Of a stretch of DNA of 64,000 bases, positions 28,527 through 38,288 are shown one piece after another. Source of the DNA: Nosema muscidifuracis (Eukaryota; Microsporidia; Nosematidae). Below the pieces are notes generated by a model that did no database searches, was not told the DNA's origin, and saw nothing but the letters and a program-made list of their open reading frames with translations. A program made the position numbers and the translations under genes. How positions within the stretch are numbered: the first letter of the stretch is position 1; each line of letters begins with the position of its first letter. Location of the stretch: NCBI GenBank assembly GCA_028335825.1, contig JAIOKI010000004.1, forward strand, positions 248,001 through 312,000, in the 5' to 3' direction.

Positions 28527-31466
28527 TCAAATTTTCTTATTAGCTTTGATTTCATCTTTATACTTACTAGCTAAATTAATAATATTTTCAGGTACACCAG
28601 CCAACTTTGCAACATATATACCATTTGAATCATTGCACACTCCCTTAAGCAATTTATATAAAAATGTAACGTCTTTATCTTCTATTCTAGTATCCATATA
28701 TCCCAGTGAATATTCAGAATTATCTGATATTAAGTTATGATAATGTGTAGAGAACAATACTCGGCATCCTATTGTCTTTAATTTATTTAAAACAGAAAAA
28801 GCTATGCATTCCCCATCTCTAGTTGATGTTCCTCTACCTAATTCATCAATTATAACAAAAGATTCTGATGTAACATTTTTTAGTATATTGCTTGTTTCTA
28901 GAAGTTCTATCATAAAAGTGGATTCTCCTCTGAGTAAATTATCAGATGCACCAATTCTACTAAATAATTTGTCAAATAACGGACATTTAAATTTTGAAGC
29001 CATGACATTTAATCCCATCTGAGACAAAATGATATTCAAACAGAAACTTCTCATAAATGTAGATTTACCAGCCATATTTGAACCAGTTAAGATTAATAAT
29101 CTTTTATCTTCAATATAATCATTAGTTACATAATCTTTATAAATAGGATTACCAAGATCTTTAATCTCGATTTGGCTTGATATTTCAGGTTGACATCCTC
29201 GTATTTGTCTATTAAATATAGAAAATGAAATAAAACAATCTATATTAGAAAGATCATTAATGATTTTAAACATAAGAGATTCACTTTCTAAAAGTGAATC
29301 AACAGCTCTGTTAAGAAGAGTTCCTTGAGATTGAAAAATTCTTTCCTCAAGTTCAGTATACTCAGAAATAATTTCTTTAAGTTCTAACGTATAATATCTA
29401 TTAGTATTCTTAGTAGCACTTACTAAAAAATATTCATCTGGTACTTTTACATTCTTAGGAATATCCATCTGAAAAATTTCCTTTCCGATATTTTTATATG
29501 AAATCGATTCACTTTTACAAACGACCTTTTGTGATAATAAATAATCATCAAATTTTTTCAATAGAATATCTTTTTGATTCATTAAAGAAACTAATTCTTC
29601 TGAATTATTTTTACCAGGTACAATCTCATCCTTGATTATATAATACTTGAGCTCATAATTTTCAATAAAAAATTGTAACTCAGATAAAAGTAAAAATTTT
29701 GATATCATTCTTGTATTTATGTCTAACACTCCTTCAAAAGAACTTATCCATTGAATATTCTCATTAGAATAAATTTTATCATTTTCTCCTAAATTTGATA
29801 AATATACGTTTTCAATATTTTTGTATATTTTTAATACAATCTGTAACTTATCTAAAAAAATTTTTAAATCTTTAAACTTATAATTTCCTGATCTTAACTT
29901 CGAAAATATTCTTTCAAGATCACCAAGTGATCTAAAATCAATTGTTAAACTTTGTATATTTATATTATCAAAACTTTTTGATAATTTTTGTCTTTCTGCT
30001 ATACATTTAATTGAAGTCAATGGAGATAACATCCAATTTTTCAATCTTCTTTGTCCGAATGGTGTAGAACAAAAATTAATAGAATCAAAAAGTGTCTTAT
30101 TATGATCATCATTAATAAGATCCATGTTAATTATTGTACTAGAATCTAAAATCATTCTAAATTCCATATTTTCTAACTGGTCAATACTACACTTACTAAG
30201 TACAGTCTCTCTCTTGAGATATTTAAGATAATTATATAAATATCCATAACACTCATTTTCTTCGTCATTAAATATTTCAAATTTCGAAATATTTTTAGAT
30301 TCATCAACTTTAACATGATTAATTACAAAATTATACTTTTTCTTGCTGATACATTCTTTTATATTGTATTTTACAAACAAATTTCTAAGATTGTTGAAAA
30401 ATTTGTCGTCGCAAAATGTCTTAAAAAAGATCTTTAGAGTACAAGCATCAAACAAAACAATAGAAAAATGTAATGGCATGTTACATAATTTATCAGTATT
30501 GCAAAATAAATTTTCTCTAACTGCTATGGTATAAACAGAATTATTATTTTTTAGATGATTTAAATCATAAATAGTTCCTTGTGTAATTATTTCCTTAAGT
30601 TCACGCTTTATAATTTTTTCTTTATTTGATCCTTTCTCACGAATCTTCTTTGCAATCATATTCTCTGCTTGATCTACCCTTGCTACCTTATATCCAGCAT
30701 CGAGAAATTTACATATCCAATCTTCTAAAGTACTTTCAGGAAATCCAGCCATTCGCATATTAACCCTATCAGTAATACGAAAATTAAATAACTTAGAAGC
30801 CACATCGGCATCATTCTCATATAATTCATAAAATTTACCTTTTTTAAAGAAAACAATAGTATCCCAATATTCCTTCTTAATTTTCCAAAACTGCTGTTCA
30901 AATGGTGTTAACTTTTCTAATTGTTCATCTGTTATTAATAATGTAGAACAATCATAATCTTTATCATCGATACTCCTACCAAATTTATCTTTAATATTAA
31001 TTAAAAAATCATATCTCAATTCTTTCTTAGTATTATCACTCTTAGGTGTGGTCTCTAAATATGCAAGATTTTCAGAATGTATTATTTTAGAATTATCCAC
31101 CGACTTTTCAGAAATTTTATAATTATGTGGTACATCTTTTTCTTTATCTTCTAACTTTTCATTAGAAACTGTCCATTCGTTCATTTGATTTTCTAAAGAT
31201 GAAAGTGATGTTTGTACATTCTTTTTAATTTTTCTAGGACTTTCATAGCCGTTAGATGTATTATCCGTTATGCTTACATCATCACTATTGTTTTTATTTG
31301 ATACATCCAAATCTGAAGACAAACTAGTACATTCAGAAAGCTGAAAAAAGTCCTCACTAGAATTTGAGCATAAAAAAGTGTTTTCTTTAGTTTCATCAAT
31401 ATTATTACTTTCAATTTTTTTCTTCTCTACTTTTTTTAAAAAATCTTTCAAATTATTATTTTTCAT
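28527..31466 (-). CDS. MSH6: MSH6 DNA mismatch repair ATPase
   Basis: 979 residues. MutS domain I from ~188 (LTPFEQQFWKIKKEYWDTIV) with the mismatch-probing Phe-x-Glu in GKFYELYE (~209). Connector, lever and clamp domains follow. Walker A TGSNMAGKST (~792) and Walker B VIIDELGRGTS (~870), FSTHYH then the C-terminal helix-turn-helix. The Phe-x-Glu plus the disordered Ser/Asp/Asn-rich N-terminus (1-180) identify Msh6, the partner of Msh2 in MutS-alpha for base mismatches and small loops. The N-terminal NNLKDFLKK is at best a degenerate PIP box; no PWWP, as in fungi. The start motif is GGG (complement at 31469-31471), 2 nt before the ATG. A LINE 3' end lies less than 100 bp upstream. Confidence 0.95.
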   Translation of the reverse strand: MKNNNLKDFLKKVEKKKIESNNIDETKENTFLCSNSSEDFFQLSECTSLSSDLDVSNKNNSDDVSITDNTSNGYESPRKIKKNVQTSLSSLENQMNEWTVSNEKLEDKEKDVPHNYKISEKSVDNSKIIHSENLAYLETTPKSDNTKKELRYDFLINIKDKFGRSIDDKDYDCSTLLITDEQLEKLTPFEQQFWKIKKEYWDTIVFFKKGKFYELYENDADVASKLFNFRITDRVNMRMAGFPESTLEDWICKFLDAGYKVARVDQAENMIAKKIREKGSNKEKIIKRELKEIITQGTIYDLNHLKNNNSVYTIAVRENLFCNTDKLCNMPLHFSIVLFDACTLKIFFKTFCDDKFFNNLRNLFVKYNIKECISKKKYNFVINHVKVDESKNISKFEIFNDEENECYGYLYNYLKYLKRETVLSKCSIDQLENMEFRMILDSSTIINMDLINDDHNKTLFDSINFCSTPFGQRRLKNWMLSPLTSIKCIAERQKLSKSFDNINIQSLTIDFRSLGDLERIFSKLRSGNYKFKDLKIFLDKLQIVLKIYKNIENVYLSNLGENDKIYSNENIQWISSFEGVLDINTRMISKFLLLSELQFFIENYELKYYIIKDEIVPGKNNSEELVSLMNQKDILLKKFDDYLLSQKVVCKSESISYKNIGKEIFQMDIPKNVKVPDEYFLVSATKNTNRYYTLELKEIISEYTELEERIFQSQGTLLNRAVDSLLESESLMFKIINDLSNIDCFISFSIFNRQIRGCQPEISSQIEIKDLGNPIYKDYVTNDYIEDKRLLILTGSNMAGKSTFMRSFCLNIILSQMGLNVMASKFKCPLFDKLFSRIGASDNLLRGESTFMIELLETSNILKNVTSESFVIIDELGRGTSTRDGECIAFSVLNKLKTIGCRVLFSTHYHNLISDNSEYSLGYMDTRIEDKDVTFLYKLLKGVCNDSNGIYVAKLAGVPENIINLASKYKDEIKANKKI

Positions 31467-31749
31467 AGCCCTTGTTAAATTATTATATTAAAAATTTATA
31501 AATCTGGGAATTTAGACTTGAGTTAAAAAAAAATAAAATTAAAATAAGTAAAAAAACTTCTAAAAAAAAAATTTATTGAGTTAAGAAAGAAAAGCCACAC
31601 AGCAAGTAAAAACTTCTAAAAAAAAAAAAAATAAAATAAAATAATTTATTGAGATAAGAAAGAAAAGCCACACAGCAAGTAAAAACTTCTACATCCAATA
31701 TTTGGTGACACACACCAGCATACCATGAAGGCCTTGCTTGTAGGAAGAT

Positions 31750-31865
31750 TGGGAACCCCTTAGGATTAATTAAAATCCAACAGTCATAATGACTGAGACC
31801 TGCGTTCAGCAGGATTTTGGGTTATCGCCTGGTTCAATACACCATTTAAGAACACAACTCAGTTC
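31750..31865 (-). other. Structured 3' UTR of LINE family 1
   Basis: On the minus strand a closing stem (AACCC 31823-31819 with GGGTT 31758-31754), extended by AAAAT/ATTTT, encloses two hairpins: CCTGC/GCAGG (31813-31799) and CAGTCA/TGACTG (31795-31781). It follows a ~40-nt sequence (31823-31864) almost identical to that of family 2 at 58943-58984. Likely the reverse transcriptase recognition site; function inferred. Confidence 0.65.
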
Positions 31866-31967
31866 GGCGGAATGCTACGGCATAATATGCAGCTTTAAGC
31901 CAAACCCCTCCCAGGTCATAATTTAATTCTTTTGTTGCTAATAAATTAGCTACTTTTGTATCAGATT

Positions 31968-34900
31968 TTACTCTAATGAGACATGAAGTCTACTTTTTTG
32001 TTGTACAATGATATATCTTTGTACTATCATTTTATCAAGAAATTCTACTCTTGCAAGTAGAGCTTTTCTTCCTGTTGGTGAAGTTTTAATGTCATTTATA
32101 TTACCAATGATCATCTTAACTTGTTCTATTTTTGTTAGAGTTAAAGAATTTAACTCTGGGATTTTGTTCTCATAAAGAGATCTTGTTTCAGATAAGGATG
32201 GACAATCTAACAGGAAATGTTCAAGATTTTCCTGTTCTCCCTCACATAGAAAGCAATGTTCTCTATAATACTGAGGGATTCTACGAGCATTAGCTAACGC
32301 AGGAGACCATCTAATTAAATTACACCTTACTTTGGTGTAATTCCTTATCTGTCTTTTACTAACTTGTGTTAGTATGTGCTTGAGTTGAGACTCAAATATA
32401 CCATACTGTGCTGCTAGTGAGGATGCTATGGTAGTATTATAGGATCTCCTACCTTTCAATACCTCGATTATTCTTTGTTTGGCTACTTTGTAGTCAATAC
32501 TTTCATAGTCGTGTCCGACATATCTTTTACACCACCGTCGAGTTCTTGAACTCCATGTAGTCTTTTTGGCTCTTGGAACTTGTTCTACAAATTCCGAGAT
32601 TATAGTTTTGTTGTGTTTCCACTTCCTTAATGCTCTAAAGCGATTTAGAGCTGCTTGTATTTGAATCCTGTTAATACAGAACTCATCCATTATCCTATCT
32701 AATGGAACTATTTTTGTCCAGAATATCATCCGAACAGCTTTTCTGAGAATCCTACTGATTCTCCCTGATCTTGTGCTAGACATTCCCCATAACTCACTAC
32801 CGTACATGAGTGCAGGTACTAGTACATTCTTTATTAGTATTCCCTTAAACGGAATACATATACTCTTGTTAAGAAGCTTTGGTTTCAATGCTTCTAATGC
32901 TTTTTTGCCTCTAAAGGCTCCATCTTTTACAAGATGATCTTCGAGGGTGCTTCTTTTAATCAACACACCCAAATACCTGTATTCTGTGACTTCACAGATC
33001 TTTCCGAAGTCAATATCTATAGAGATATCTTCTGACTCATAGCTTGTATTGGTGTTCCATACGAGAATACCACTTTTGTTACAGTTAACTCTCATTTGAT
33101 TGTCAACTGCCCATTTACTGATTTGTTGAATTTTTAGTTCCAAATCATTTTTTGAATCACCAAAGACAACAATGTCATCTGCAAACATCAGTCCTGGTAT
33201 TGCTATTGTTGATCGAGGTACAATCACTTTTGTCATGTCATCAAAAATGTCATTAATAAACAGATTGAACAACATTGGAGAACAAGGGCATCCTTGTCTC
33301 ACACCTTTTCTGTAGCTATAGCCACTGCTTGTATCTCCACCTATGCGGATTCTCATTTGTGTGTTACCATATATATCTTTCAATGTATTTATCAGATATT
33401 CTGGTATACAATACTTTTGTAGCTTATTAAATAATAGCTCATGGCTAACATTATCATAAGCTTTTTCAAAGTCTATGAAGCACAGATATGTCTTCAGACT
33501 TCGAAATTCTCTTCTTTTAACAACTTCTAATAAAGTTGCTACCTGGTTCATACATTCTTCTCCTGCTCTAAATCCAGCCTGATAAGGAGAAAGAATGTTA
33601 TTTGTATCGACAAACTGTGTAAGTCTATCATTGATTATTTTGAGGTATATTTTACTGATTGTATTAATCAGTGCAATACCTCTATAGTTGTTGATATCTG
33701 TTTCATCTCCTTTTTTATGGAGGCATACCATATCAGCAGCACTCCAACAAACAGGTGGGCTGGCACCTGTTATAAATTTGTTGATCTCATCCACCAAGAA
33801 TGAGGGCAGCTTTTTATCTACTAGACTAGGCCTAAGTAGTACCTTGTATAGCTCAGTTGGAATTTCATCCGGACCGGCTGCTTTGTTATTGCCACAATTA
33901 TTTGTAGCTTTTATTAATTCCTCCATTGTGACGTCATCAGGAGGCTCTTTTAAAAGACTTTTGTTGTATATAGAGTCACTATCTACAGTTGATGTTGCTA
34001 ATTTAGCATAAAATTTGTTAGCTATTTCTAGCTTCTTTTGTTGCTCATTGTGAGCTCTGCCCTCCTCGTCTTGAAGACAAACATTGTCTAGTCTAACTGA
34101 TGTGTTAGACATACCCTTTAGCCACTTCCAGAAATCTCTAGAGCGATTACTTTTATAGAGGTTTATGCCATTAAAGGCCCAGAGATTAGCTCGTTCTCGC
34201 CGAACCTTCACTCTTGTTTCCTCAACTTCTTTTTTTAATGTCAAATACCTAAAAGCATTTACATCATTCCATTGTTTTAGTACTCGCTTTGTGACAAGTC
34301 TAAATCTTTTATACACATTAATGTGCTTCCATTTAATAGGTAATCCTTTTCTTACCTTAACTTTATCGTACACCTTTTCAGTTGTACATACTTCTTTTAA
34401 AACTCTTGAGAGTTCTTCTATTGTGAATAGTTTCCTATTCAAAAGCTGACTCAATTTCTCTTCAATAAGAGGATCTTGCATCTTCTTTCTGTTATATGTA
34501 AAAGATGTCTCTACTACTGGAGAAGGAAGAGTTATGTATCTTCTAAGTAGTAGATGATCTCCTACAGCCCATCTTCGTGAGATAGTAACCTTCTCACTGT
34601 CTTGTTTTAAGACTCTAAAGATCGTATCAATACGTCTTTTTGAGACTTTACCATTACTCAGGATTCTAGTTCCTGATACTCTATTGTAGTTGATAAGAGG
34701 ATTTAAACCTCCAGCAACAAGCTTTTGTTTGAGAGTTGAATCTTTACAATTCATATCTCCCATTACTATAATCTCCTTGTAGCATCTTTTGTTCTTCTCA
34801 ATATTAAGAAGGTTGATTAATTTTATGAGAGTTAATTGCTTAAGCTCTCTATCTTGTGGCACATAGACATTGATAACTAGTATCTTTGTCCATCCTGTAC

Positions 34901-35678
34901 TTGTTTTGAATTCAACAACCGTTTGTAGGATGTTGTCATCATTACCTTTTTTAGAGCATCTCACTGCTCCACTTTTTCTTACCAAGGTCATTAAACCTGG
35001 TTTATTTTTACCTATGGCAGGTGTTTCCATTACCATATACTTTTCTAGTCTTCCAATAAAAGTGGATTTCTTCCATGTTTCTTGTAGACATAAAATTGAT
35101 GGTTTCTCTACTTTCAAAAGGATCTCTAAGTCCTCCTTCTTCCCATAAAGATGATTTATATTAAGACTACAAAGCTTAACTTTGTCAAGAGTCTTTAACT
35201 TTTGTACCTGCTTAAACTTAGCTGGTTTTTCTTTTAACACATTAATGTTTAACTGCTTTAATGCATTAATGAAGTTGTCTTTTTGTACTTTCTTTACAAC
35301 AAAGAAAGTAAATGTTGTATCACGTCTGCGATGTCTTTTACTACCTACAATACAGTTATCTAAAACTGGATTAACTCTTGTAAGTTTCTTTTGTAACTCT
35401 GGAATCTTAATATGGCTTGCCAAGGCCTTTACTAAGCAGAGCTTCTTTTGTAAGCTGTTAAGCTTGATCTTTTTTCTTAAATTAAACATTACATTATAAT
35501 TTAAAGATTTTACTCCGAGGGATCTCGAATGACATTTACTTTTGATTTTAATAAGTTTGTAACTTAAATCAATACAAATACTTTTGTTGCTTCTAAGAAG
35601 CTTAAATAAAGAAGTTTTTTGATTCCTTAGAGTGAATCGTAATAAATCAATATTTAGAATTTTATTTTCAGGGACCAT
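31968..35678 (-). CDS. LINE ORF2: APE endonuclease and reverse transcriptase
   Basis: 1236 residues. APE-type endonuclease (~165-395): LCSLNINHL, LQETWKK, INVYVPQD, MGDMNCKD, KRRIDTIF and GDHLLLR (GDH where SDH is usual). Reverse transcriptase (~600-900): NNYRGIALINTISKIYLKIIN, GFRAGEECMNQ, FIDFEKAYDNVSHELL, RQGCPCSPMLFNLFIND and the catalytic FADDIVVF. The C-terminal region has a CCHC-type knuckle (CFLCEGEQENLEHFLLDC, ~1160). No RNase H domain seen. These fit the I/R1/Tad-like LINE group, but the exact clade cannot be set by eye. The ATG overlaps the end of ORF1 by 11 nt (ATGGTCCCTGA), suggesting coupled reinitiation. Confidence 0.92.
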   Translation of the reverse strand: MVPENKILNIDLLRFTLRNQKTSLFKLLRSNKSICIDLSYKLIKIKSKCHSRSLGVKSLNYNVMFNLRKKIKLNSLQKKLCLVKALASHIKIPELQKKLTRVNPVLDNCIVGSKRHRRRDTTFTFFVVKKVQKDNFINALKQLNINVLKEKPAKFKQVQKLKTLDKVKLCSLNINHLYGKKEDLEILLKVEKPSILCLQETWKKSTFIGRLEKYMVMETPAIGKNKPGLMTLVRKSGAVRCSKKGNDDNILQTVVEFKTSTGWTKILVINVYVPQDRELKQLTLIKLINLLNIEKNKRCYKEIIVMGDMNCKDSTLKQKLVAGGLNPLINYNRVSGTRILSNGKVSKRRIDTIFRVLKQDSEKVTISRRWAVGDHLLLRRYITLPSPVVETSFTYNRKKMQDPLIEEKLSQLLNRKLFTIEELSRVLKEVCTTEKVYDKVKVRKGLPIKWKHINVYKRFRLVTKRVLKQWNDVNAFRYLTLKKEVEETRVKVRRERANLWAFNGINLYKSNRSRDFWKWLKGMSNTSVRLDNVCLQDEEGRAHNEQQKKLEIANKFYAKLATSTVDSDSIYNKSLLKEPPDDVTMEELIKATNNCGNNKAAGPDEIPTELYKVLLRPSLVDKKLPSFLVDEINKFITGASPPVCWSAADMVCLHKKGDETDINNYRGIALINTISKIYLKIINDRLTQFVDTNNILSPYQAGFRAGEECMNQVATLLEVVKRREFRSLKTYLCFIDFEKAYDNVSHELLFNKLQKYCIPEYLINTLKDIYGNTQMRIRIGGDTSSGYSYRKGVRQGCPCSPMLFNLFINDIFDDMTKVIVPRSTIAIPGLMFADDIVVFGDSKNDLELKIQQISKWAVDNQMRVNCNKSGILVWNTNTSYESEDISIDIDFGKICEVTEYRYLGVLIKRSTLEDHLVKDGAFRGKKALEALKPKLLNKSICIPFKGILIKNVLVPALMYGSELWGMSSTRSGRISRILRKAVRMIFWTKIVPLDRIMDEFCINRIQIQAALNRFRALRKWKHNKTIISEFVEQVPRAKKTTWSSRTRRWCKRYVGHDYESIDYKVAKQRIIEVLKGRRSYNTTIASSLAAQYGIFESQLKHILTQVSKRQIRNYTKVRCNLIRWSPALANARRIPQYYREHCFLCEGEQENLEHFLLDCPSLSETRSLYENKIPELNSLTLTKIEQVKMIIGNINDIKTSPTGRKALLARVEFLDKMIVQRYIIVQQKSRLHVSLE

Positions 35679-37575
35679 TAGCCTCCAGAATATCTTTTAT
35701 AGCTTCATCATCTAAAGCAAACTTTTTTAACATACTTGTCTCCAAATCATTAAGACATCGTACTATAACTTTTATAGACTTTTGCAGAGGAACAAAAGAC
35801 TTCCAGCTTTTTTTAATAACAGCAAGATCTGCTACTATTTTATCTTTATTATAAGACAAGAACTGTCTCAAGGCATTTGGCTCAGACAGGCATCTGACTC
35901 CCTCAGCAATTCTACAAAGACTGTCTGCCACTCTCAGAACAGCTTCATATCTTACTAAAAGGATCGTCTTCCCACTGACATCTTTTATGTAAGGAATATC
36001 TGATTCCTTAACACCTAGTATCTTAGCCCAGACAGCTAAATTTTTATGGCCCTCTCCTGATGGTAGACCTTCCATTGTAACCAGCCGATACTTATTTTCG
36101 GCTGGTTTCTTCCCCTCAAGCATGATTTTAAGGAGTTCTTCTCTAGACAGCTTATCTGTCCATTTTTCTCCAGTATTCTTCTTTACTGGTTTGTTATCTT
36201 TATTGTCCTTCATTTTAGGGGCAATAAAATTTTTTATTTCAACTTTTTTATGAGCTGAATCTTCTCTAAGTCTCTTTAAGAGATTTTTCTTTTGTTTGTG
36301 TGATACCACACTTCCCTTAGTGGTTTTATTGGGAACTTTTAGAACATCCTTTGGCTTGCCAACCTTAGGGTAGTTTTTATTTGTGAAGCGTTTCGACTTC
36401 TCCTTTTTGTTGAGTACAACATTTTTCTTAGTCTCTTGCAAGTTATGCAACTTAGAAATTTGTTCCTCTTTTATTGTTTCCACAAAGGACTCTACAGACT
36501 CAATTAAGATGTCAGTCGCTTTGTGGTCTACTATCATAGGCCCTTGGAGACCTCCTTTTGTGATAACATCTAGATTACACATATTGGCATCTAGATGTAT
36601 ACTATCTTTTATGGAGTGTTTCGGCTCCTTTTCTTTTTTTACATCCTCTGATAGCCTCAGAGGGTAGTTACTTTTATCAAGGCGTTTCGACCTCTGTTGT
36701 CTTTTAGGATCCCCTAGATAAGCTAAGGGATAACTCTTATCATTAGAGTCATCAGATGACTCTTCACTGTTGTTAATGTTACGAATCCAATCAGGCATTA
36801 GTGAGGTATACCTGTTATCATCGATAACTTCCATTTTATCAGCCAATAGACTATCTTTTTTGACCACTACTGATCTTCCGTAGCTGGCTACGACCTTTGT
36901 CCATCCTTCTTCAGATGTTCTCTTTAAAAGAATGGGATTCTTTGGTTTCCTGCCTTTGCAGGAAGCTTTTGCTACCTTGGAAAGGAAGACTGATAGTGCA
37001 GAGGACTTGGGCGATCCAATGCTTGTTATTTGAGATGGCATGGTGACCTTACCATCCTCTTTTACAATCGAGTTATCCGGATGAGGAGTTCGATCTTTGT
37101 CTTTTGTTGCAGTTTCCTGCTTCACTTCATTCAATGACTCAGTGTTTACTTTGTTGACATCATCATGATTGACACGGTTGATGAGATCATTCACTTGTTT
37201 TTGAAGTAATTCATACTTCTTCTTTTGTGTACTCAGCTCACGTTGACACGACTTAACATGTGCATCTTGGAGCTTAATCAAGTCTATCAGACTTAATGAG
37301 TATCTAGAGATGTTGTAAATATCTCTGTTCTTTTCTTTATCAATATGATAAAAATTTTTACTTGCTTTTTCAAACAAAACTTCTGTTTTTGAATAGAAAC
37401 TATTCAATTTTTTTATGTCATAGTACTGAGCATTACCAGAGCTAAGAGTACCATAACTACTTTTAATTCCTTCCAGTAAAGATGTTTGACTATCTTTCTG
37501 TACTTTTGAGGTTGGTAAGTCCTCGTTTGTGCTGCATCTCTGCGGAGTGTTTTTTTTACAATTGTCTAACCCCAT
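35668..37575 (-). CDS. LINE ORF1 (RNA-binding/chaperone-type protein)
   Basis: 635 residues. N-terminal part includes a predicted coiled coil (~75-125; LIKLQDAHVK, RELSTQKKKYELLQKQVNDL). The middle is Lys/Ser-rich and low complexity. The C-terminal ~180 residues (from YRLVTMEGLPSGEGHKNLAV) form a compact domain I cannot assign. No zinc knuckle seen. Its role is inferred from position: LINE ORF1 proteins coat element RNA. A truncated relative lies at ~59.18-59.89 kb. Confidence 0.85.
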   Translation of the reverse strand: MGLDNCKKNTPQRCSTNEDLPTSKVQKDSQTSLLEGIKSSYGTLSSGNAQYYDIKKLNSFYSKTEVLFEKASKNFYHIDKEKNRDIYNISRYSLSLIDLIKLQDAHVKSCQRELSTQKKKYELLQKQVNDLINRVNHDDVNKVNTESLNEVKQETATKDKDRTPHPDNSIVKEDGKVTMPSQITSIGSPKSSALSVFLSKVAKASCKGRKPKNPILLKRTSEEGWTKVVASYGRSVVVKKDSLLADKMEVIDDNRYTSLMPDWIRNINNSEESSDDSNDKSYPLAYLGDPKRQQRSKRLDKSNYPLRLSEDVKKEKEPKHSIKDSIHLDANMCNLDVITKGGLQGPMIVDHKATDILIESVESFVETIKEEQISKLHNLQETKKNVVLNKKEKSKRFTNKNYPKVGKPKDVLKVPNKTTKGSVVSHKQKKNLLKRLREDSAHKKVEIKNFIAPKMKDNKDNKPVKKNTGEKWTDKLSREELLKIMLEGKKPAENKYRLVTMEGLPSGEGHKNLAVWAKILGVKESDIPYIKDVSGKTILLVRYEAVLRVADSLCRIAEGVRCLSEPNALRQFLSYNKDKIVADLAVIKKSWKSFVPLQKSIKVIVRCLNDLETSMLKKFALDDEAIKDILEANGP

Positions 37576-37581
37576 TTTTCC

Positions 37582-37977
37582 TGCAAGTTATGCAACTTAG
37601 AAATTTGTTCCTCGATTATTTCTTAATCCGTCCTTATTACCAAGAATTAATTTTATTTTATCCTGGTTAGTTGTTCTAGAACACTTCAATATCGGCAAAT
37701 TCTCTTCAAAAGAGAACCTGATCTCACTTAAGAGAGGGCACTCAATCAGAAAGTGTTCTATATTTTCTTGAGGTCCATCACATAGAAAGCATTTGTTCCT
37801 ATAACTCACAGGAATTCTTCCGGAACAAGCTAATGAGGATGACCACTTAACTAGATTGCATCTTAATCTAGTGTATGTTCTAATCTTTCGATTGTTTACT
37901 TTGGTGTAATTCCTATTATTTTTTGTTTTAACAAAATAATTATAAAATATATTCCTACTCACATTTCTTATTAACAA
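37582..37977 (-). pseudogene. Mosaic LINE debris next to the LSU gene
   Basis: Three joined pieces. 37582-37613 repeats 32 nt of family 1 ORF1 (36437-36468). 37614 to ~37900 matches the C-terminal end of family 2 ORF2 (as at ~58440-58720; includes CFLCDGPQENIEHFLIEC). At ~37896-37914, 19 nt match family 1 ORF2 (32328-32346), joined through the shared TTACTTT. The remainder to ~37977 is AT-rich and unassigned. It lies only tens of bases from the 3' end of the LSU rRNA gene, on the same strand. Confidence 0.75.
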
Positions 37978-37999
37978 TCTTAACTTTGCAAATTACATA

Positions 38000-38246
38000 C
38001 ACACCTACACAGTAATACAAAAAGCAGTAACCTCAAAATGTCGGCATACACCTTCATTCTTACAGTTCTGCTTAATAGAGTAGTATTCTCCTAAATGTAT
38101 CTTTGAGCTACGCTTCAGGCTTAAGAGGCTTTCAGCCTTAATCGAAACGACGTAGCTAAGCAACATAACTTAATAGTTAATCGCACTACCAGTGGTCATC
38201 ACTTAGAGTTCCTCTCGTACTATCAAAGTTCACTCAAAAATACTTA

Positions 38247-38288
<42 letters not shown>

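Larger units (their letters stand above)
31549..37581 (-). mobile_element. LINE (non-LTR retrotransposon), family 1, both ORFs open
   Basis: Two overlapping ORFs (ORF1 635 aa, ORF2 1236 aa) and a ~470-nt 3' UTR ending in a duplicated 46-bp segment with A/T-rich tails (31573-31618 and 31646-31691, one mismatch). There is little or no 5' UTR: ORF1 begins about 6 nt from the point (37582) where unrelated LINE pieces join, so it may be slightly 5'-truncated. No stops in either ORF implies a young, possibly competent copy. Same strand as MSH6 and the rDNA. Target-site duplications could not be defined by eye. Confidence 0.9.

Noticed and set aside
33688-35499. Several plus-strand ORFs of 90-107 codons opposite the LINE ORF2
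   Set aside because: Antisense shadows of a strong coding region; no start motif and no family resemblance.
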